Positions 16,921 to 24,970 of a stretch of DNA of 45,644 nucleotides are shown piece after piece (the stretch's first letter is position 1; every line of letters starts with the position of its first letter). A program made the position numbers and the translations under genes. The DNA is from an uncultured Clostridia bacterium (lineage in GTDB: Bacteria > Bacillota > Clostridia > Oscillospirales > Acutalibacteraceae). The notes under the pieces are model-generated. The model was not told the origin of the DNA, searched no databases, and worked only from the letters and a program-made list of their open reading frames with translations. The stretch is taken from NCBI GenBank assembly GCA_937907605.1, contig CALCYI010000076.1:1-45644 (forward strand), written 5' to 3'.

Positions 16921-18224
16921 AACTCCCTGCCCCCGAACGCTTCAATAAAATACCTTCGCATATTCATCATTGAAGTATAGTTTGCAAACACTATAAAATC
17001 CCTGTCTCCGTTTTTAATCTCGTTTATTAGCCTTGAATAATTCTCGCCCTCGATTATCAAATCGGGCGTTATACCGTCGTATTTAAGCCTCAGCGCCATA
17101 TCCCATGAGCGAAGCCCGAGGGTTATTACCCTGCCCTTATTCTCGGCAAGGGGCGTAAAGTCGCTGTCCCATATCCAACTCACGTCCTTTGAATCCGCCG
17201 CGTTATCGTTGAGCGCAAAGGCTGTGTCGGTGCTCTCCTCAAGCGTGCTGACGTACCTTATACAGCCCGTAAGTCCAACTGGATTTTTAACGAGAAGCAG
17301 TAGCACCGTTCTGCCGCCGTATTCGAATTTTTCCATTCTTCCGAACGCGCCTGAAAAGGAACTCAGAGCGTTTATATCGCCCTTACCGAGCGTTAGCAGC
17401 GCTGCCGCGGCGGCGCAGTAATTATACAGATTATACGCCCCTTTAAGAGAAGTGAATGCAAGGCGGGCTTCTCCGCCGTAATTCAGCATAAAGCCCGTAC
17501 CCGAAATCCCGCTCAGCGAAATATCGGGAGTTTTCCTTCGGTACGAGCACCGAGGACAGTAAAAGCCGCCGAGCTGACCGAGAGTTTTATACTTATAGCT
17601 GAGCTCCGCAGAGCACATCGGACAAAAGCGGTTGTCCGACACGCTTTCCCCGCCGAGCTCCTCGTTAATTCCGAAGCTTACCGCTTTATTCTTGCAGTAT
17701 GAGAGCGTATAGGAGAGCGGGTCATCGGCGTTTAATACGAGCGTTGCTTTCGGCATATTCTCTATGCCCTTTTTAATCTGAGCAAGTGTGTAATCAATCT
17801 CGCCGAAGCGGTCGAGCTGGTCTCTGAAAATATTAGTAACAACGAGTATTTCGGCGTCAATATAACGCGAGATTTCGGGGAGCGAATTTTCGTCACACTC
17901 AAGGATTGCAAATTCCTTTTTACACCTGCCGAAAACGGTTGAATTCATTATGAACGAGGTCGTAACCCCGCTGAGCATATTAGCGCCGCTTTTGTTGATG
18001 AAACAGGAGCAACCGCCCTTTCTCAGCGCGTGCTCAAGCAGCGCGCAGGTAGTCGTCTTTCCGTTAGTTCCCGTAACACATATTATTCTCACGCCCCGCG
18101 AGAGCTTAGTAAGTATATTGTATTTCAGCCAAAGCGCTACCCTGCCGGGCAGAGTGGTAGCGCCCCTGTTAAAAATTCTCAGTATAAAAGCAATTATTTT
18201 TGCAATAATTAAAGAAAACGTCAT
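16911..18224 (-). CDS. murT: Lipid II isoglutaminyl synthase, Mur-ligase subunit MurT
   Basis: ATP-dependent ligase-like partner of GatD at the inner membrane face. The 437-aa protein has the Mur ligase P-loop 'VTGTNGKTTT' (~51), 'ECDENSLPEI', and the MurT-specific zinc ribbon with paired 'CPMC' and 'CPRC' (~205-230). The C-terminal DUF1727 part includes 'LGLRSWDMALRLKY' and 'FVFANYTSMMNMR'. The N-terminus is hydrophobic. Upstream, TATAAA lies only 6 nt before the ATG and no ribosome site is evident, so a leaderless transcript is possible (inference). Confidence 0.94.
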   Translation of the reverse strand: MTFSLIIAKIIAFILRIFNRGATTLPGRVALWLKYNILTKLSRGVRIICVTGTNGKTTTCALLEHALRKGGCSCFINKSGANMLSGVTTSFIMNSTVFGRCKKEFAILECDENSLPEISRYIDAEILVVTNIFRDQLDRFGEIDYTLAQIKKGIENMPKATLVLNADDPLSYTLSYCKNKAVSFGINEELGGESVSDNRFCPMCSAELSYKYKTLGQLGGFYCPRCSYRRKTPDISLSGISGTGFMLNYGGEARLAFTSLKGAYNLYNYCAAAAALLTLGKGDINALSSFSGAFGRMEKFEYGGRTVLLLLVKNPVGLTGCIRYVSTLEESTDTAFALNDNAADSKDVSWIWDSDFTPLAENKGRVITLGLRSWDMALRLKYDGITPDLIIEGENYSRLINEIKNGDRDFIVFANYTSMMNMRRYFIEAFGGREFWE

Positions 18225-18236
18225 ACTAAATTTATA

Positions 18237-18264
18237 TTGAAATAGTCGGGCAATATGCTATAAT
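18237..18264 (+). promoter_or_regulatory. Promoter of the inositol-monophosphatase-like gene
   Basis: TTGAAA (18237-18242), 16-nt spacer, TATAAT (18259-18264), back-to-back with murT. The predicted transcript start near 18271 favours ATG 18281 over the in-frame TTG at 18269. Confidence 0.7.
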
Positions 18265-18280
18265 TCTGTTGGGTGATAGT

Positions 18281-19048
18281 ATGCTAAACGATATACTCAA
18301 AATAGTTAGAAGGGCGGGAGAAATATATAAAGCCGCAACCGCTGACAAGGGCGTTGAGGAAAAGGGCTCGGCGGTAAACCTCGTTACAAAATACGATAAG
18401 CTTATACAGGATTTCCTCGTATCCGAGTTTAAAAAGCTTATTCCCTCTGCTCAGTTTTTTGACGAGGAGGGCGAGGGCAACGACAGCCTTACCGACGGCT
18501 ACTGCTTTATTATTGACCCGATTGACGGCACGACAAATTTCATAAAGGACTTTCAGCACAGCGCGATTTCCGTAGGGCTGGCGTATAACGGCGAGCTTAT
18601 TATCGGCGCGGTGCTCGACCCCGATTTAGACAATCTTTACTACGCCGAGAAGGGCTGCGGAGCGTTCCTGTGCGGGAATATAATTCACGTGTCCGACTGC
18701 GATTTGGCGCACTCGCTCACGCTTTTCGGGACGAGCCCTTACAACCGTGAGCTTGCGCATAAAACCTTCTCGGTTGCGGAGAGGCTGTTTTGCAATTCCC
18801 TTGAAATAAGACGCGGCGGTGCGGCAGCGCTCGATATCTGCTACGTTGCCGCGGGCAAAGCCGACCTCTATTTTGAAATGATTTTACGCCCGTGGGACTG
18901 GGCGGGCGCAACGCTTATTCTAAAAGAAGCGGGCGGTATCGCAAAGACCTGCGGCGGCGAAGAGCTCAGTGCCGATAAAACGGCGTCCTACTGCTGTGGC
19001 AACGCAAAAAATCTTGAGGAGTTTTATGAAATATACAACGCTGAATGA
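18281..19048 (+). CDS. Inositol monophosphatase family protein (SuhB-like)
   Basis: Mg-dependent sugar-phosphate phosphatase fold, 255 aa. Metal-site motifs are intact: 'FFDEEGEG' (Glu of motif 1), 'IIDPIDGTTNF' and 'RPWDWAGATLILKEAGG'. The true substrate could be inositol phosphate, fructose bisphosphate or 3'-phosphoadenosine phosphate; sequence does not decide. GGTGAT precedes ATG 18281. The 3' end overlaps the radical SAM gene by 23 bp, so the two are co-translated. Confidence 0.92.
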   Translation: MLNDILKIVRRAGEIYKAATADKGVEEKGSAVNLVTKYDKLIQDFLVSEFKKLIPSAQFFDEEGEGNDSLTDGYCFIIDPIDGTTNFIKDFQHSAISVGLAYNGELIIGAVLDPDLDNLYYAEKGCGAFLCGNIIHVSDCDLAHSLTLFGTSPYNRELAHKTFSVAERLFCNSLEIRRGGAAALDICYVAAGKADLYFEMILRPWDWAGATLILKEAGGIAKTCGGEELSADKTASYCCGNAKNLEEFYEIYNAE

Positions 19049-19901
19049 ATACCTTAAAAGCCGCTTCGGCTGTAAGGTTTATAAGCTCGCTATTGACGGC
19101 GGCTTTACCTGCCCGAACCGAGACGGTACGCTCGGTATAGAAGGCTGCATTTTCTGCTCAAGGGGCGGGAGCGGTGACTTTGCTTCCGACAGAAAGCTAA
19201 GCATTACCGAGCAGCTAGAACAGGGCAAAGCCCTCGTTTCAAAGAAGATAAAGGACGGAAAGTATATCGCATATTTTCAGGCGTTTACTAATACCTATGC
19301 GCCGCCGTCCGAGCTTAAAGAGAAGTATCTTGAAGCAGTAAACAGTCCTGATATAGTTGCATTATCAATAGCGACCCGTCCCGACTGCCTCGGTGAAGAG
19401 GTACTCGCAGTGCTTGATGAAATCAATAAAATAAAACCCGTTTTCGTCGAGCTCGGGCTCCAGACGATACACGAAAAAACGGCAAAGTATATAAGGCGCG
19501 CATACCCGCTTGAAGCTTACGACAGTGCGATAAAGGAGCTTCACAAAATCGGAATAAACGTTGTAACCCACCTCATTATCGGACTTCCGGGTGAAAGCGA
19601 GAGCGATATACTAAAAAGCGTAAAATACGTCTGCAAAAAAACCGACGGTATTAAGCTCCAGCTTCTCCACGTGCTTGAGGGTACGGACCTTGCCGATGAA
19701 TACAGGGCGGGAAAATTCGAGACCTTAACCCTTGACGAATACGCACAAATAATCAGAAAATGCGTTGAAATAATACCCGAAAGAGTAGTCATTCACAGGT
19801 TTACGGGCGACGGCGCGAAAAAGGATTTAATCGCTCCGCTCTGGTCGGCGGATAAAAAGACCGTGCTAAACAGAATAAACGCCGAACTGGCAAAAAAATA
19901 A
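19026..19901 (+). CDS. YhcC-family (TIGR01212) radical SAM protein
   Basis: A radical SAM enzyme of 291 aa. The N-terminal cluster-binding cysteines are in 'GFTCPNRDGTLGIEGCIFCS', the spacing used by this family instead of plain CxxxCxxC. 'ATRPDCL', 'ELGLQTIHEKTA' and 'HLIIGLPGESESDI' follow the family pattern. The reaction is unknown in the literature I can recall. ATG 19026 has GAGGAG upstream and matches the conserved N-terminus 'YTTLNEYLKSRFG'; an earlier in-frame ATG (18969) would only extend it into the phosphatase gene. Confidence 0.92.
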   Translation: MKYTTLNEYLKSRFGCKVYKLAIDGGFTCPNRDGTLGIEGCIFCSRGGSGDFASDRKLSITEQLEQGKALVSKKIKDGKYIAYFQAFTNTYAPPSELKEKYLEAVNSPDIVALSIATRPDCLGEEVLAVLDEINKIKPVFVELGLQTIHEKTAKYIRRAYPLEAYDSAIKELHKIGINVVTHLIIGLPGESESDILKSVKYVCKKTDGIKLQLLHVLEGTDLADEYRAGKFETLTLDEYAQIIRKCVEIIPERVVIHRFTGDGAKKDLIAPLWSADKKTVLNRINAELAKK

Positions 19902-19922
19902 AGCGACTCGTTGAGTCGCTTT
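19900..19922. terminator. Intrinsic terminator between the radical SAM gene and the LRR gene
   Basis: Perfect 10-bp stem AAAGCGACTC/GAGTCGCTTT with a GTT loop, flanked by A- and T-rich tracts. It serves both converging genes. Confidence 0.85.
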
Positions 19923-19929
19923 AAATTCT

Positions 19930-21183
19930 TTATTTCGTTTTTACTTTCCATGTAGTCGACCACGGAGAGCACATTTTCTTGCCGCTGAGCTGCTTATATG
20001 TACGAACTCTTACGTAGTAAACCTTGCCCTTCTGGAGATTCTTAACGGTTTTTGCCGTTGCCTTTTTGTTCTTTACGGTAACCGTTTTAGCGCCCTTGAA
20101 ATCGCTTCTGAGGCTGTACTGAATCTGGTAGCCGTTAGTATTGCTCGCCTGCTTTTTCCACCTTACAGTAAAGCCCTTCTTGACTGAGCTAAGCTTCGTA
20201 ATCTTAGTGCCTCTCGGTACGATAAAGAAGCTTACCGTCTTGGTTCCCTCATAGTTGCCCTTAAAGGTAACCTTTACATAAGCGGTTCCGATATTGCGGT
20301 TTTGGATGTAGGAAAGCGAATAATACTTTGACGGGATAACGTTGCCCTTTACGTCCTTTACCACAACGCCCGGCTTCTTATACTTACCGTCGTAAATATA
20401 AGCGTTCGGCTTAGCATAAACGCTCCCCAGCATAGGTATCTGAACGTTTACGTTAGCGTCGCAGAGAGCACAGGCGTACTTTAAATTACCGCTCTGGGTA
20501 AAGCTTGCCCTTTTAGTAAGAGTCGGCGTACCCGTCCTTACGTGATAGTTATAAACGACGGTTGCGTTAAAGAGCGGGTCGTTATCCGTATCGTCCTTGT
20601 ACATATCTTCCCAGTCAGCCTTCGAGCCTGCATAGTAGATTGTCTTAAGATTGTCACAGCCGTAAAAAGCGCCCGTTTCAATTCTTGTAAGCCTCTTGGG
20701 AAGAACGATGCTCGTCAGTCCCTCGCAGTAGTTAAACGCAAATTCTCCTATGCTTTCAACCTTGTACGGTACGGTTATGCTCTTAAGCTTTTCGCAGCTC
20801 TGAAAGGCGCTGTCGCCGATTTTCCTAAGGCTCTTCGGCAGGGATACGCTCTCAAGGTTATTTAAACCGTAAAATACGCAGTCGCCGACGGTAGTAACGC
20901 CCTCAGGAACTGTAACCTTCGTGATATAATGCGCAAGTCCGCTGTTATAAATCGGCGTATCGTCAACCTCGAAATTATCCATATCGCCCGTGCCTTCAAT
21001 AGTGAATTCCGTCGTTGCCGAGTCCGACTCCGCAGTTACATTGAGCTCTGCGGTTATTGTACGTCCTAAGTCAAACGTCCTACTTACAGCCCACGCCGAA
21101 GCGGTAAACGGAAGAGCGGTTAGCACGCTTATCATCATGACAAGCGAAAGAACTAACGATAACAATTTTTTTGACCTTGTCAT
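19930..21183 (-). CDS. Secreted BspA-like leucine-rich-repeat protein with Fn3 domain
   Basis: A 417-aa secreted protein. It has a signal peptide (lysines, then 'LLSLVLSLVMMISVL', ending in 'TASA' near residue 29) and a region of about four BspA-type LRR_5 repeats at ~100-190 ('VFYGLNNLESVSLPKSLRKI', 'AFQSCEKLKSITVPYKVESI', and two more). A middle beta-rich segment with a CxxC ('CALCDANV') is followed by a C-terminal fibronectin type III domain (~325-415, 'GFTVRWKKQ...GYQIQYS', 'YYVRVRTYK'). Such proteins are usually adhesins or host-interaction factors. No sortase motif or anchor is visible, so it is probably released or non-covalently bound. AAGGAG precedes the ATG. Confidence 0.9.
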   Translation of the reverse strand: MTRSKKLLSLVLSLVMMISVLTALPFTASAWAVSRTFDLGRTITAELNVTAESDSATTEFTIEGTGDMDNFEVDDTPIYNSGLAHYITKVTVPEGVTTVGDCVFYGLNNLESVSLPKSLRKIGDSAFQSCEKLKSITVPYKVESIGEFAFNYCEGLTSIVLPKRLTRIETGAFYGCDNLKTIYYAGSKADWEDMYKDDTDNDPLFNATVVYNYHVRTGTPTLTKRASFTQSGNLKYACALCDANVNVQIPMLGSVYAKPNAYIYDGKYKKPGVVVKDVKGNVIPSKYYSLSYIQNRNIGTAYVKVTFKGNYEGTKTVSFFIVPRGTKITKLSSVKKGFTVRWKKQASNTNGYQIQYSLRSDFKGAKTVTVKNKKATAKTVKNLQKGKVYYVRVRTYKQLSGKKMCSPWSTTWKVKTK

Positions 21184-21228
21184 AACATTTACTCCTTATA
21201 TTACTTTAGTTTATATTCCTACAATTTC

Positions 21229-21257
21229 AATATATTATAACCGTACCGATTTGTCAA
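21229..21257 (-). promoter_or_regulatory. Promoter of the LRR protein gene
   Basis: Minus-strand consensus TTGACA (21257-21252), 17-nt spacer, TATATT (21234-21229), giving a ~40-nt leader with AAGGAG. Confidence 0.75.
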
Positions 21258-21294
21258 TATTTTCGTACTTCAAAAAATTTCTTTGCGAAAGGGG

Positions 21295-21323
21295 TTGACA
21301 GAGTTTAAAACTCTTGCTAATGT
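21295..21323 (+). promoter_or_regulatory. Promoter of the phage-derived operon with a palindrome in the spacer
   Basis: TTGACA (21295-21300), 17-nt spacer, TAATGT (21318-21323). The spacer contains the 13-bp palindrome GAGTTTAAAACTC (21301-21313), placed where a repressor would block RNA polymerase. The -10 is weak, which would suit a regulated promoter. No repressor gene is next to it. Confidence 0.5.
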
Positions 21324-21386
21324 AAGATTAGAACATTTGAGCGTGTTCTTTTTTGAAGTCTTTGAAGGTACGCTTTTATGTTATAG

Positions 21387-21409
21387 ATAAGCCTTAGGGC
21401 TTATTTTTT
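21387..21409 (+). terminator. Terminator-like hairpin in the leader of the phage-derived operon
   Basis: Stem ATAAGCC/GGCTTAT (21387-21393 with 21398-21404), loop TTAG, then six T. It lies between the promoter and the first gene, with no other plus-strand gene for it to end. Its T-tract also forms half of an 18-bp palindrome (21405-21422) that abuts the ribosome site. A weaker 6-bp hairpin (AGAACA/TGTTCT, ~21328-21347) followed by T's precedes it. Confidence 0.6.
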
Positions 21410-21433
21410 ATTGCAATAAAAAGGATGACGAAA

Positions 21434-22525
21434 ATGAAAGAAATCAGAATTGATTTAAAGTCCCTTCCCTGCTTCACGGAGCTTGGCAGACAGGGCGAGA
21501 ACGAAGCGAGAAAGCTCGTTTTCGACTGCAGCAGCTTTGCGCAGGAGTTTGGCGAGGGCAGCGCGGTGCTACTACACAAAAGAAGCGGCGACGAGATACC
21601 GTATATCGCAAATACCACTCAGAGCGGAAATACGGTTGAATGGGTAATAACCGGCGCGGACACTGCCTTTAAAGGCACGGGCAAGACGCAGCTCCAATGG
21701 TACGTGGGAGAAACGCTTGCAAAGACTGCAACTTTCTCCACCGAGGTTTATCCCTCTCTTGCAGACGGAGAGGAAATAAGCGATGAAACCAAATCGGCGC
21801 TCGATATAATTGCCGAGACTCTTTCACACGGAGGATACGTCCCCGCACAAACCGGCAGGACGCCGCTGGATATCTCGGACGAGGAAAGTCCGCTGTGGGA
21901 CTTAGAAGGTTTTGATATTGTCGGAAGCGGATATGACGGTCAAGCGGATGACGAACTTCCTGACGGAGCCTACGATATTATTGCCGATGGCATAATTTCA
22001 AATTATGAAGACGAAACACCCGGTTATACGCAAGAGATAGAAGTCTCGGAAGGCGCAATACTATTCAAAAAAACCGTCAATGACATCAGAAAATTTGTAT
22101 TACTGACAGATGAAGCCGTATATCAGTTTGACAGTACCACAACCAATTGGAGAAGCGAGCGTTACGTGCGCTTTAGTGATATTGAAGAAAGATACAGTTT
22201 TATTGGTAATTACCCTGACGGTGCAAGAGCCGCGCGTCAGTTAACAGACGGATTATACTACAAAACAAATGACCTTGTTTATATTGATACCGCACACAAT
22301 AACACTGAATATACGCCTTATGGATTAATCTATGTGAATAACGGAACACATTACGCTTATTCTATCGGAATGAAATTTGGTACGTTAACCGGCGGCGGAA
22401 CAGGTAAACATAAAGCTGCCGTTGTCAGTCCGCTGTACAACAGTTATACAACAGCCGAAACCGACGCGCTAATTGCGGCAGCAATTGCCGACGTATCCGC
22501 GCTTATAGGAGGTGCTTCACAGTGA
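21434..22525 (+). CDS. Phage baseplate/tail-fibre-like protein (BppU-type N-terminus)
   Basis: A 363-aa protein. The first ~120 residues ('DLKSLPCFTELGRQGENEARKLVFDCS..F', 'VEWVITGADTAFKGTGKTQLQWY', 'TATFSTEVYPSLA') resemble the BppU/DUF2479 fold at the head of baseplate upper proteins of Siphoviridae infecting Firmicutes. The middle (~150-330) is beta-rich, more AT-rich and without a family I recognise. It may be a receptor-binding insert. The C-terminus is a short helix 'TAETDALIAAAIADVSALI'. ATG 21434 is used rather than ATG 21425, which touches the ribosome site. The stop overlaps the next gene (GTGA). Confidence 0.7.
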   Translation: MKEIRIDLKSLPCFTELGRQGENEARKLVFDCSSFAQEFGEGSAVLLHKRSGDEIPYIANTTQSGNTVEWVITGADTAFKGTGKTQLQWYVGETLAKTATFSTEVYPSLADGEEISDETKSALDIIAETLSHGGYVPAQTGRTPLDISDEESPLWDLEGFDIVGSGYDGQADDELPDGAYDIIADGIISNYEDETPGYTQEIEVSEGAILFKKTVNDIRKFVLLTDEAVYQFDSTTTNWRSERYVRFSDIEERYSFIGNYPDGARAARQLTDGLYYKTNDLVYIDTAHNNTEYTPYGLIYVNNGTHYAYSIGMKFGTLTGGGTGKHKAAVVSPLYNSYTTAETDALIAAAIADVSALIGGASQ

Positions 22526-24480
22526 GCATAAAAACGGAATTACAGGCGGCGCTTGCTTACGTAAATACAAAGCTTGTAGAAAAGGGAGGCGAAAGCGCTT
22601 CCACGGTTTATGGCATTGGCGAGAAAATAGAAAATCTGTCTGTTAGCGGTAATATCATTGATAACCCCTCAAATTTTTATGATGAAACGGGACAGACAGT
22701 AAGAACGCTTGCAAGCTTAAGAAATGCTAACACGCTTTTTATTGCGTTCATCACGGACAGTCACATATACACCTCAAATAACAATAAGCAGTACTTTGAC
22801 GCGCAAATGGCGAGCCTAAAGGCTGTATGCTCGGCAATCAAGCCCGACCTTGTAGTACACGGCGGGGATATAACGAACGGTAGCGAAGCGAAGACGACGA
22901 CCGTCGGATATATGAAGGACGCGGTAAAGCAGCTAAGAGAAATCGGCGGGGATAACACGCTCATACTCGTAGGCAATCACGACGGCAACACCGTACAGTC
23001 GTCAAGTATCCCTGCGGCAGACGTTGAAAGCGATTACAGGATTACAGAAGCGGAAATGGAAACTCTGCTCAAGGGCTGGAACGACGGCTTCACCTACGCG
23101 GGCGATAATTATACGGGCTGTCAGTTCTACGGCTATAAGGATTACGCAGCGCTCGGTATAAGAGTAATAAGGCTCCACAGTTATATTGAGAACATAGGCG
23201 GCGGTACTTCATATTTCGGTGGAAACGGCGGCAACTGGGGCTACTATGACGACGAAGTGACGTGGTTCAGGGACGTTGCGCTCAATACGGATAACGATAT
23301 CCTCATACTCTCACATCAGACGCTCTCCCCGATTTTACAGGGCTATGCTGAAAACCAGAACATACCGAAAAACGGCACAGCTATTCAGGCGCTTATTGAT
23401 AACTGGCAGACAAACGCACGTCACTGTATAGGCGTAATTCACGGTCACGTTCACTGGGATTACTTTTCAAAGGGCAATAAAACCTTTAACGTTATCGACC
23501 ACAGCGACCACTCAACCGTACTGACAAGAACGGGTACGCACGGCGATTTTTACGAATACGCTCAGGGCAGAGCGGAATATGAAGCGTCGTTCGGCACATC
23601 TGACAGTACGCCCGTAAGCTCCTACAGAGACGTTCCGCAGGGTGCGGTAGCTTACGGCAGAAGCTCGAATAATGCGACTGAGGCGCTTTGGACGGCAATA
23701 GTTGTTGACAAGACCAATCACACCATTCACTTCGTGCGCTTCGGCGCGGGCAGCGACCTTTCGGTTGACTACACGAGCGATACAGTAATTAACGTTACGG
23801 GTATTACTCTCGACCAAAACAGTGCAAGCGTAACCGAAGGCAATACCTTAACGCTCAGCGCGACTCTCGCTCCTTCAAACGCGACTAACAGGGGCGTGAT
23901 ATGGAGCAGCTCGGATACAAGCGTTGCTACCGTATCGGGCGGAGTAGTTACTGCAATAGCAGAGGGCAACTGTACAATAACGGCGACCGCAGCGGCAGAT
24001 AACACGGTTTATGCTACCTGCGCAATTACCGTAACCGAAATTGTGAGAACGAACCTGCTGCCGAGCGCGGTTGATACGGACGGGTCATCGTACAATAACG
24101 GCACGGGATACATGCCCGACGTAAGACTACACTCAAGCGGAAGCGTATTCTACGACAGCGAAGCAATAGGTATGTACACCACGGGCTTTATTCCCGTTCA
24201 GTACGAGCAGACCGTACTGCTCAGGAATATTCAGGCAAGCACAAATAACGATTACAACTACCTTGCATTTTACGATTCCTCCAAGGAAATGATTGCAAAC
24301 TGCTCACAGTATATTAAGACCTGGAAGAACAGCTACGGGCTGAATTCGATTAACGAAGCGGGCGGTTACCTCACCTCCTTTAAGGTAAAGGCAGACTCAA
24401 GCCACGATCTTTCGCAGGCGGCGTTCTTCAGGCTTACGGCTGAGCTCATAGACGGTACGAGTAAGATTTACGTTGAATAG
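22522..24480 (+). CDS. Calcineurin-like phosphoesterase with Big2 domain, tail-associated
   Basis: A 652-aa protein without signal peptide. Residues ~1-40 ('IKTELQAALAYVNTKLVEKG') are a phage-tail-type adaptor. Residues ~75-330 are a metallophosphoesterase with all motifs: 'FITDSHIY', 'VVHGGDIT', 'LVGNHDG', 'ILSHQT' and 'VIHGHVHWD'. A Big2 immunoglobulin-like domain is at ~424-508 ('VSVTEGNT' type repeats, 'WSSSDTSVATV'). The last ~140 residues are a beta-sandwich, perhaps carbohydrate binding. Similar proteins occur in tails of gut phages, possibly cutting teichoic acid or other phosphodiesters; this is inference. GTG 22522 has AGGAGG upstream. Confidence 0.8.
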   Translation: MSIKTELQAALAYVNTKLVEKGGESASTVYGIGEKIENLSVSGNIIDNPSNFYDETGQTVRTLASLRNANTLFIAFITDSHIYTSNNNKQYFDAQMASLKAVCSAIKPDLVVHGGDITNGSEAKTTTVGYMKDAVKQLREIGGDNTLILVGNHDGNTVQSSSIPAADVESDYRITEAEMETLLKGWNDGFTYAGDNYTGCQFYGYKDYAALGIRVIRLHSYIENIGGGTSYFGGNGGNWGYYDDEVTWFRDVALNTDNDILILSHQTLSPILQGYAENQNIPKNGTAIQALIDNWQTNARHCIGVIHGHVHWDYFSKGNKTFNVIDHSDHSTVLTRTGTHGDFYEYAQGRAEYEASFGTSDSTPVSSYRDVPQGAVAYGRSSNNATEALWTAIVVDKTNHTIHFVRFGAGSDLSVDYTSDTVINVTGITLDQNSASVTEGNTLTLSATLAPSNATNRGVIWSSSDTSVATVSGGVVTAIAEGNCTITATAAADNTVYATCAITVTEIVRTNLLPSAVDTDGSSYNNGTGYMPDVRLHSSGSVFYDSEAIGMYTTGFIPVQYEQTVLLRNIQASTNNDYNYLAFYDSSKEMIANCSQYIKTWKNSYGLNSINEAGGYLTSFKVKADSSHDLSQAAFFRLTAELIDGTSKIYVE

Positions 24481-24489
24481 GAGGAGAAA

Positions 24490-24732
24490 ATGAGCGATAC
24501 GGTTTTAGTTGCTTTAATCGGACTCGGCGGAAGCGCGCTCGGCTCCTTTATCGGCGTGCTTGTAAACACAAAGCTTACTAATTACAGGCTTGAGCAGCTC
24601 GAAAAAAAGCAGGATAAGTATAATAATATCATCGCAAGGACATATAAATTAGAAGGACAGGTTGCGGAGAACTCCCACGATATAAAGGAGATAAAAAGCA
24701 GCCTCAATACGTATAATTCAAGGAGTGTTTAA
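24490..24732 (+). CDS. XhlA/hemolysin-like small membrane protein of the lysis module
   Basis: An 80-aa protein with one N-terminal hydrophobic segment ('VLVALIGLGGSALGSFIGVLV') and a charged coiled-coil tail ('NYRLEQLEKKQDKYNNIIARTYKLEGQVAENSHDIKEIK', given here in shorter pieces: 'RLEQLEKKQDKYN' and 'VAENSHDIKEI'). This is the plan of the XhlA/DUF7365-type proteins that sit beside holins in Firmicute phages and assist lysis. GGAGGAG precedes the ATG. It ends inside the next gene. Confidence 0.75.
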   Translation: MSDTVLVALIGLGGSALGSFIGVLVNTKLTNYRLEQLEKKQDKYNNIIARTYKLEGQVAENSHDIKEIKSSLNTYNSRSV

Positions 24733-24970
24733 TCTGAAAAAGTATAAAATTACAAAACAAACGCTCACAAGAGCGGGAAGAACCTTTATTCAGGCGTTTT
24801 TAGGTTACGTGATTATCAATGCGGCGGTTATTGATTTTTCAGACGACAAGGAGGTTTTGAAGTCCTCAATAGTCTGCTTCCTCGTATCTGCCGCAGCGGC
24901 GGGGCTTGCCGCGGTTATGAACCTTGAAACGCCCGAGCTGCCCGAGGAGGAGGTATCGGACAATGGCTAA
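24725..24970 (+). CDS. Holin-like membrane protein
   Basis: An ~80-aa protein with two hydrophobic segments ('IQAFLGYVIINAAVIDF' and 'SIVCFLVSAAAAGLAAVMNL') separated by a charged turn, and an acidic tail, as in small phage holins (r1t-like). The annotated GTG (24725) lies within the ribosome site AAGGAGTG. The spacing (8 nt) fits a CTG codon at 24734 better, which would be a non-standard start. It overlaps the genes on both sides, as lysis genes often do. Confidence 0.7.
   Translation: MFNLKKYKITKQTLTRAGRTFIQAFLGYVIINAAVIDFSDDKEVLKSSIVCFLVSAAAAGLAAVMNLETPELPEEEVSDNG

Noticed and set aside
21326..21352. An SOS (LexA) box in the phage-operon leader
   Set aside because: GAAC and GTTC are present but separated by 10 nt instead of the 4 nt of the Gram-positive box.
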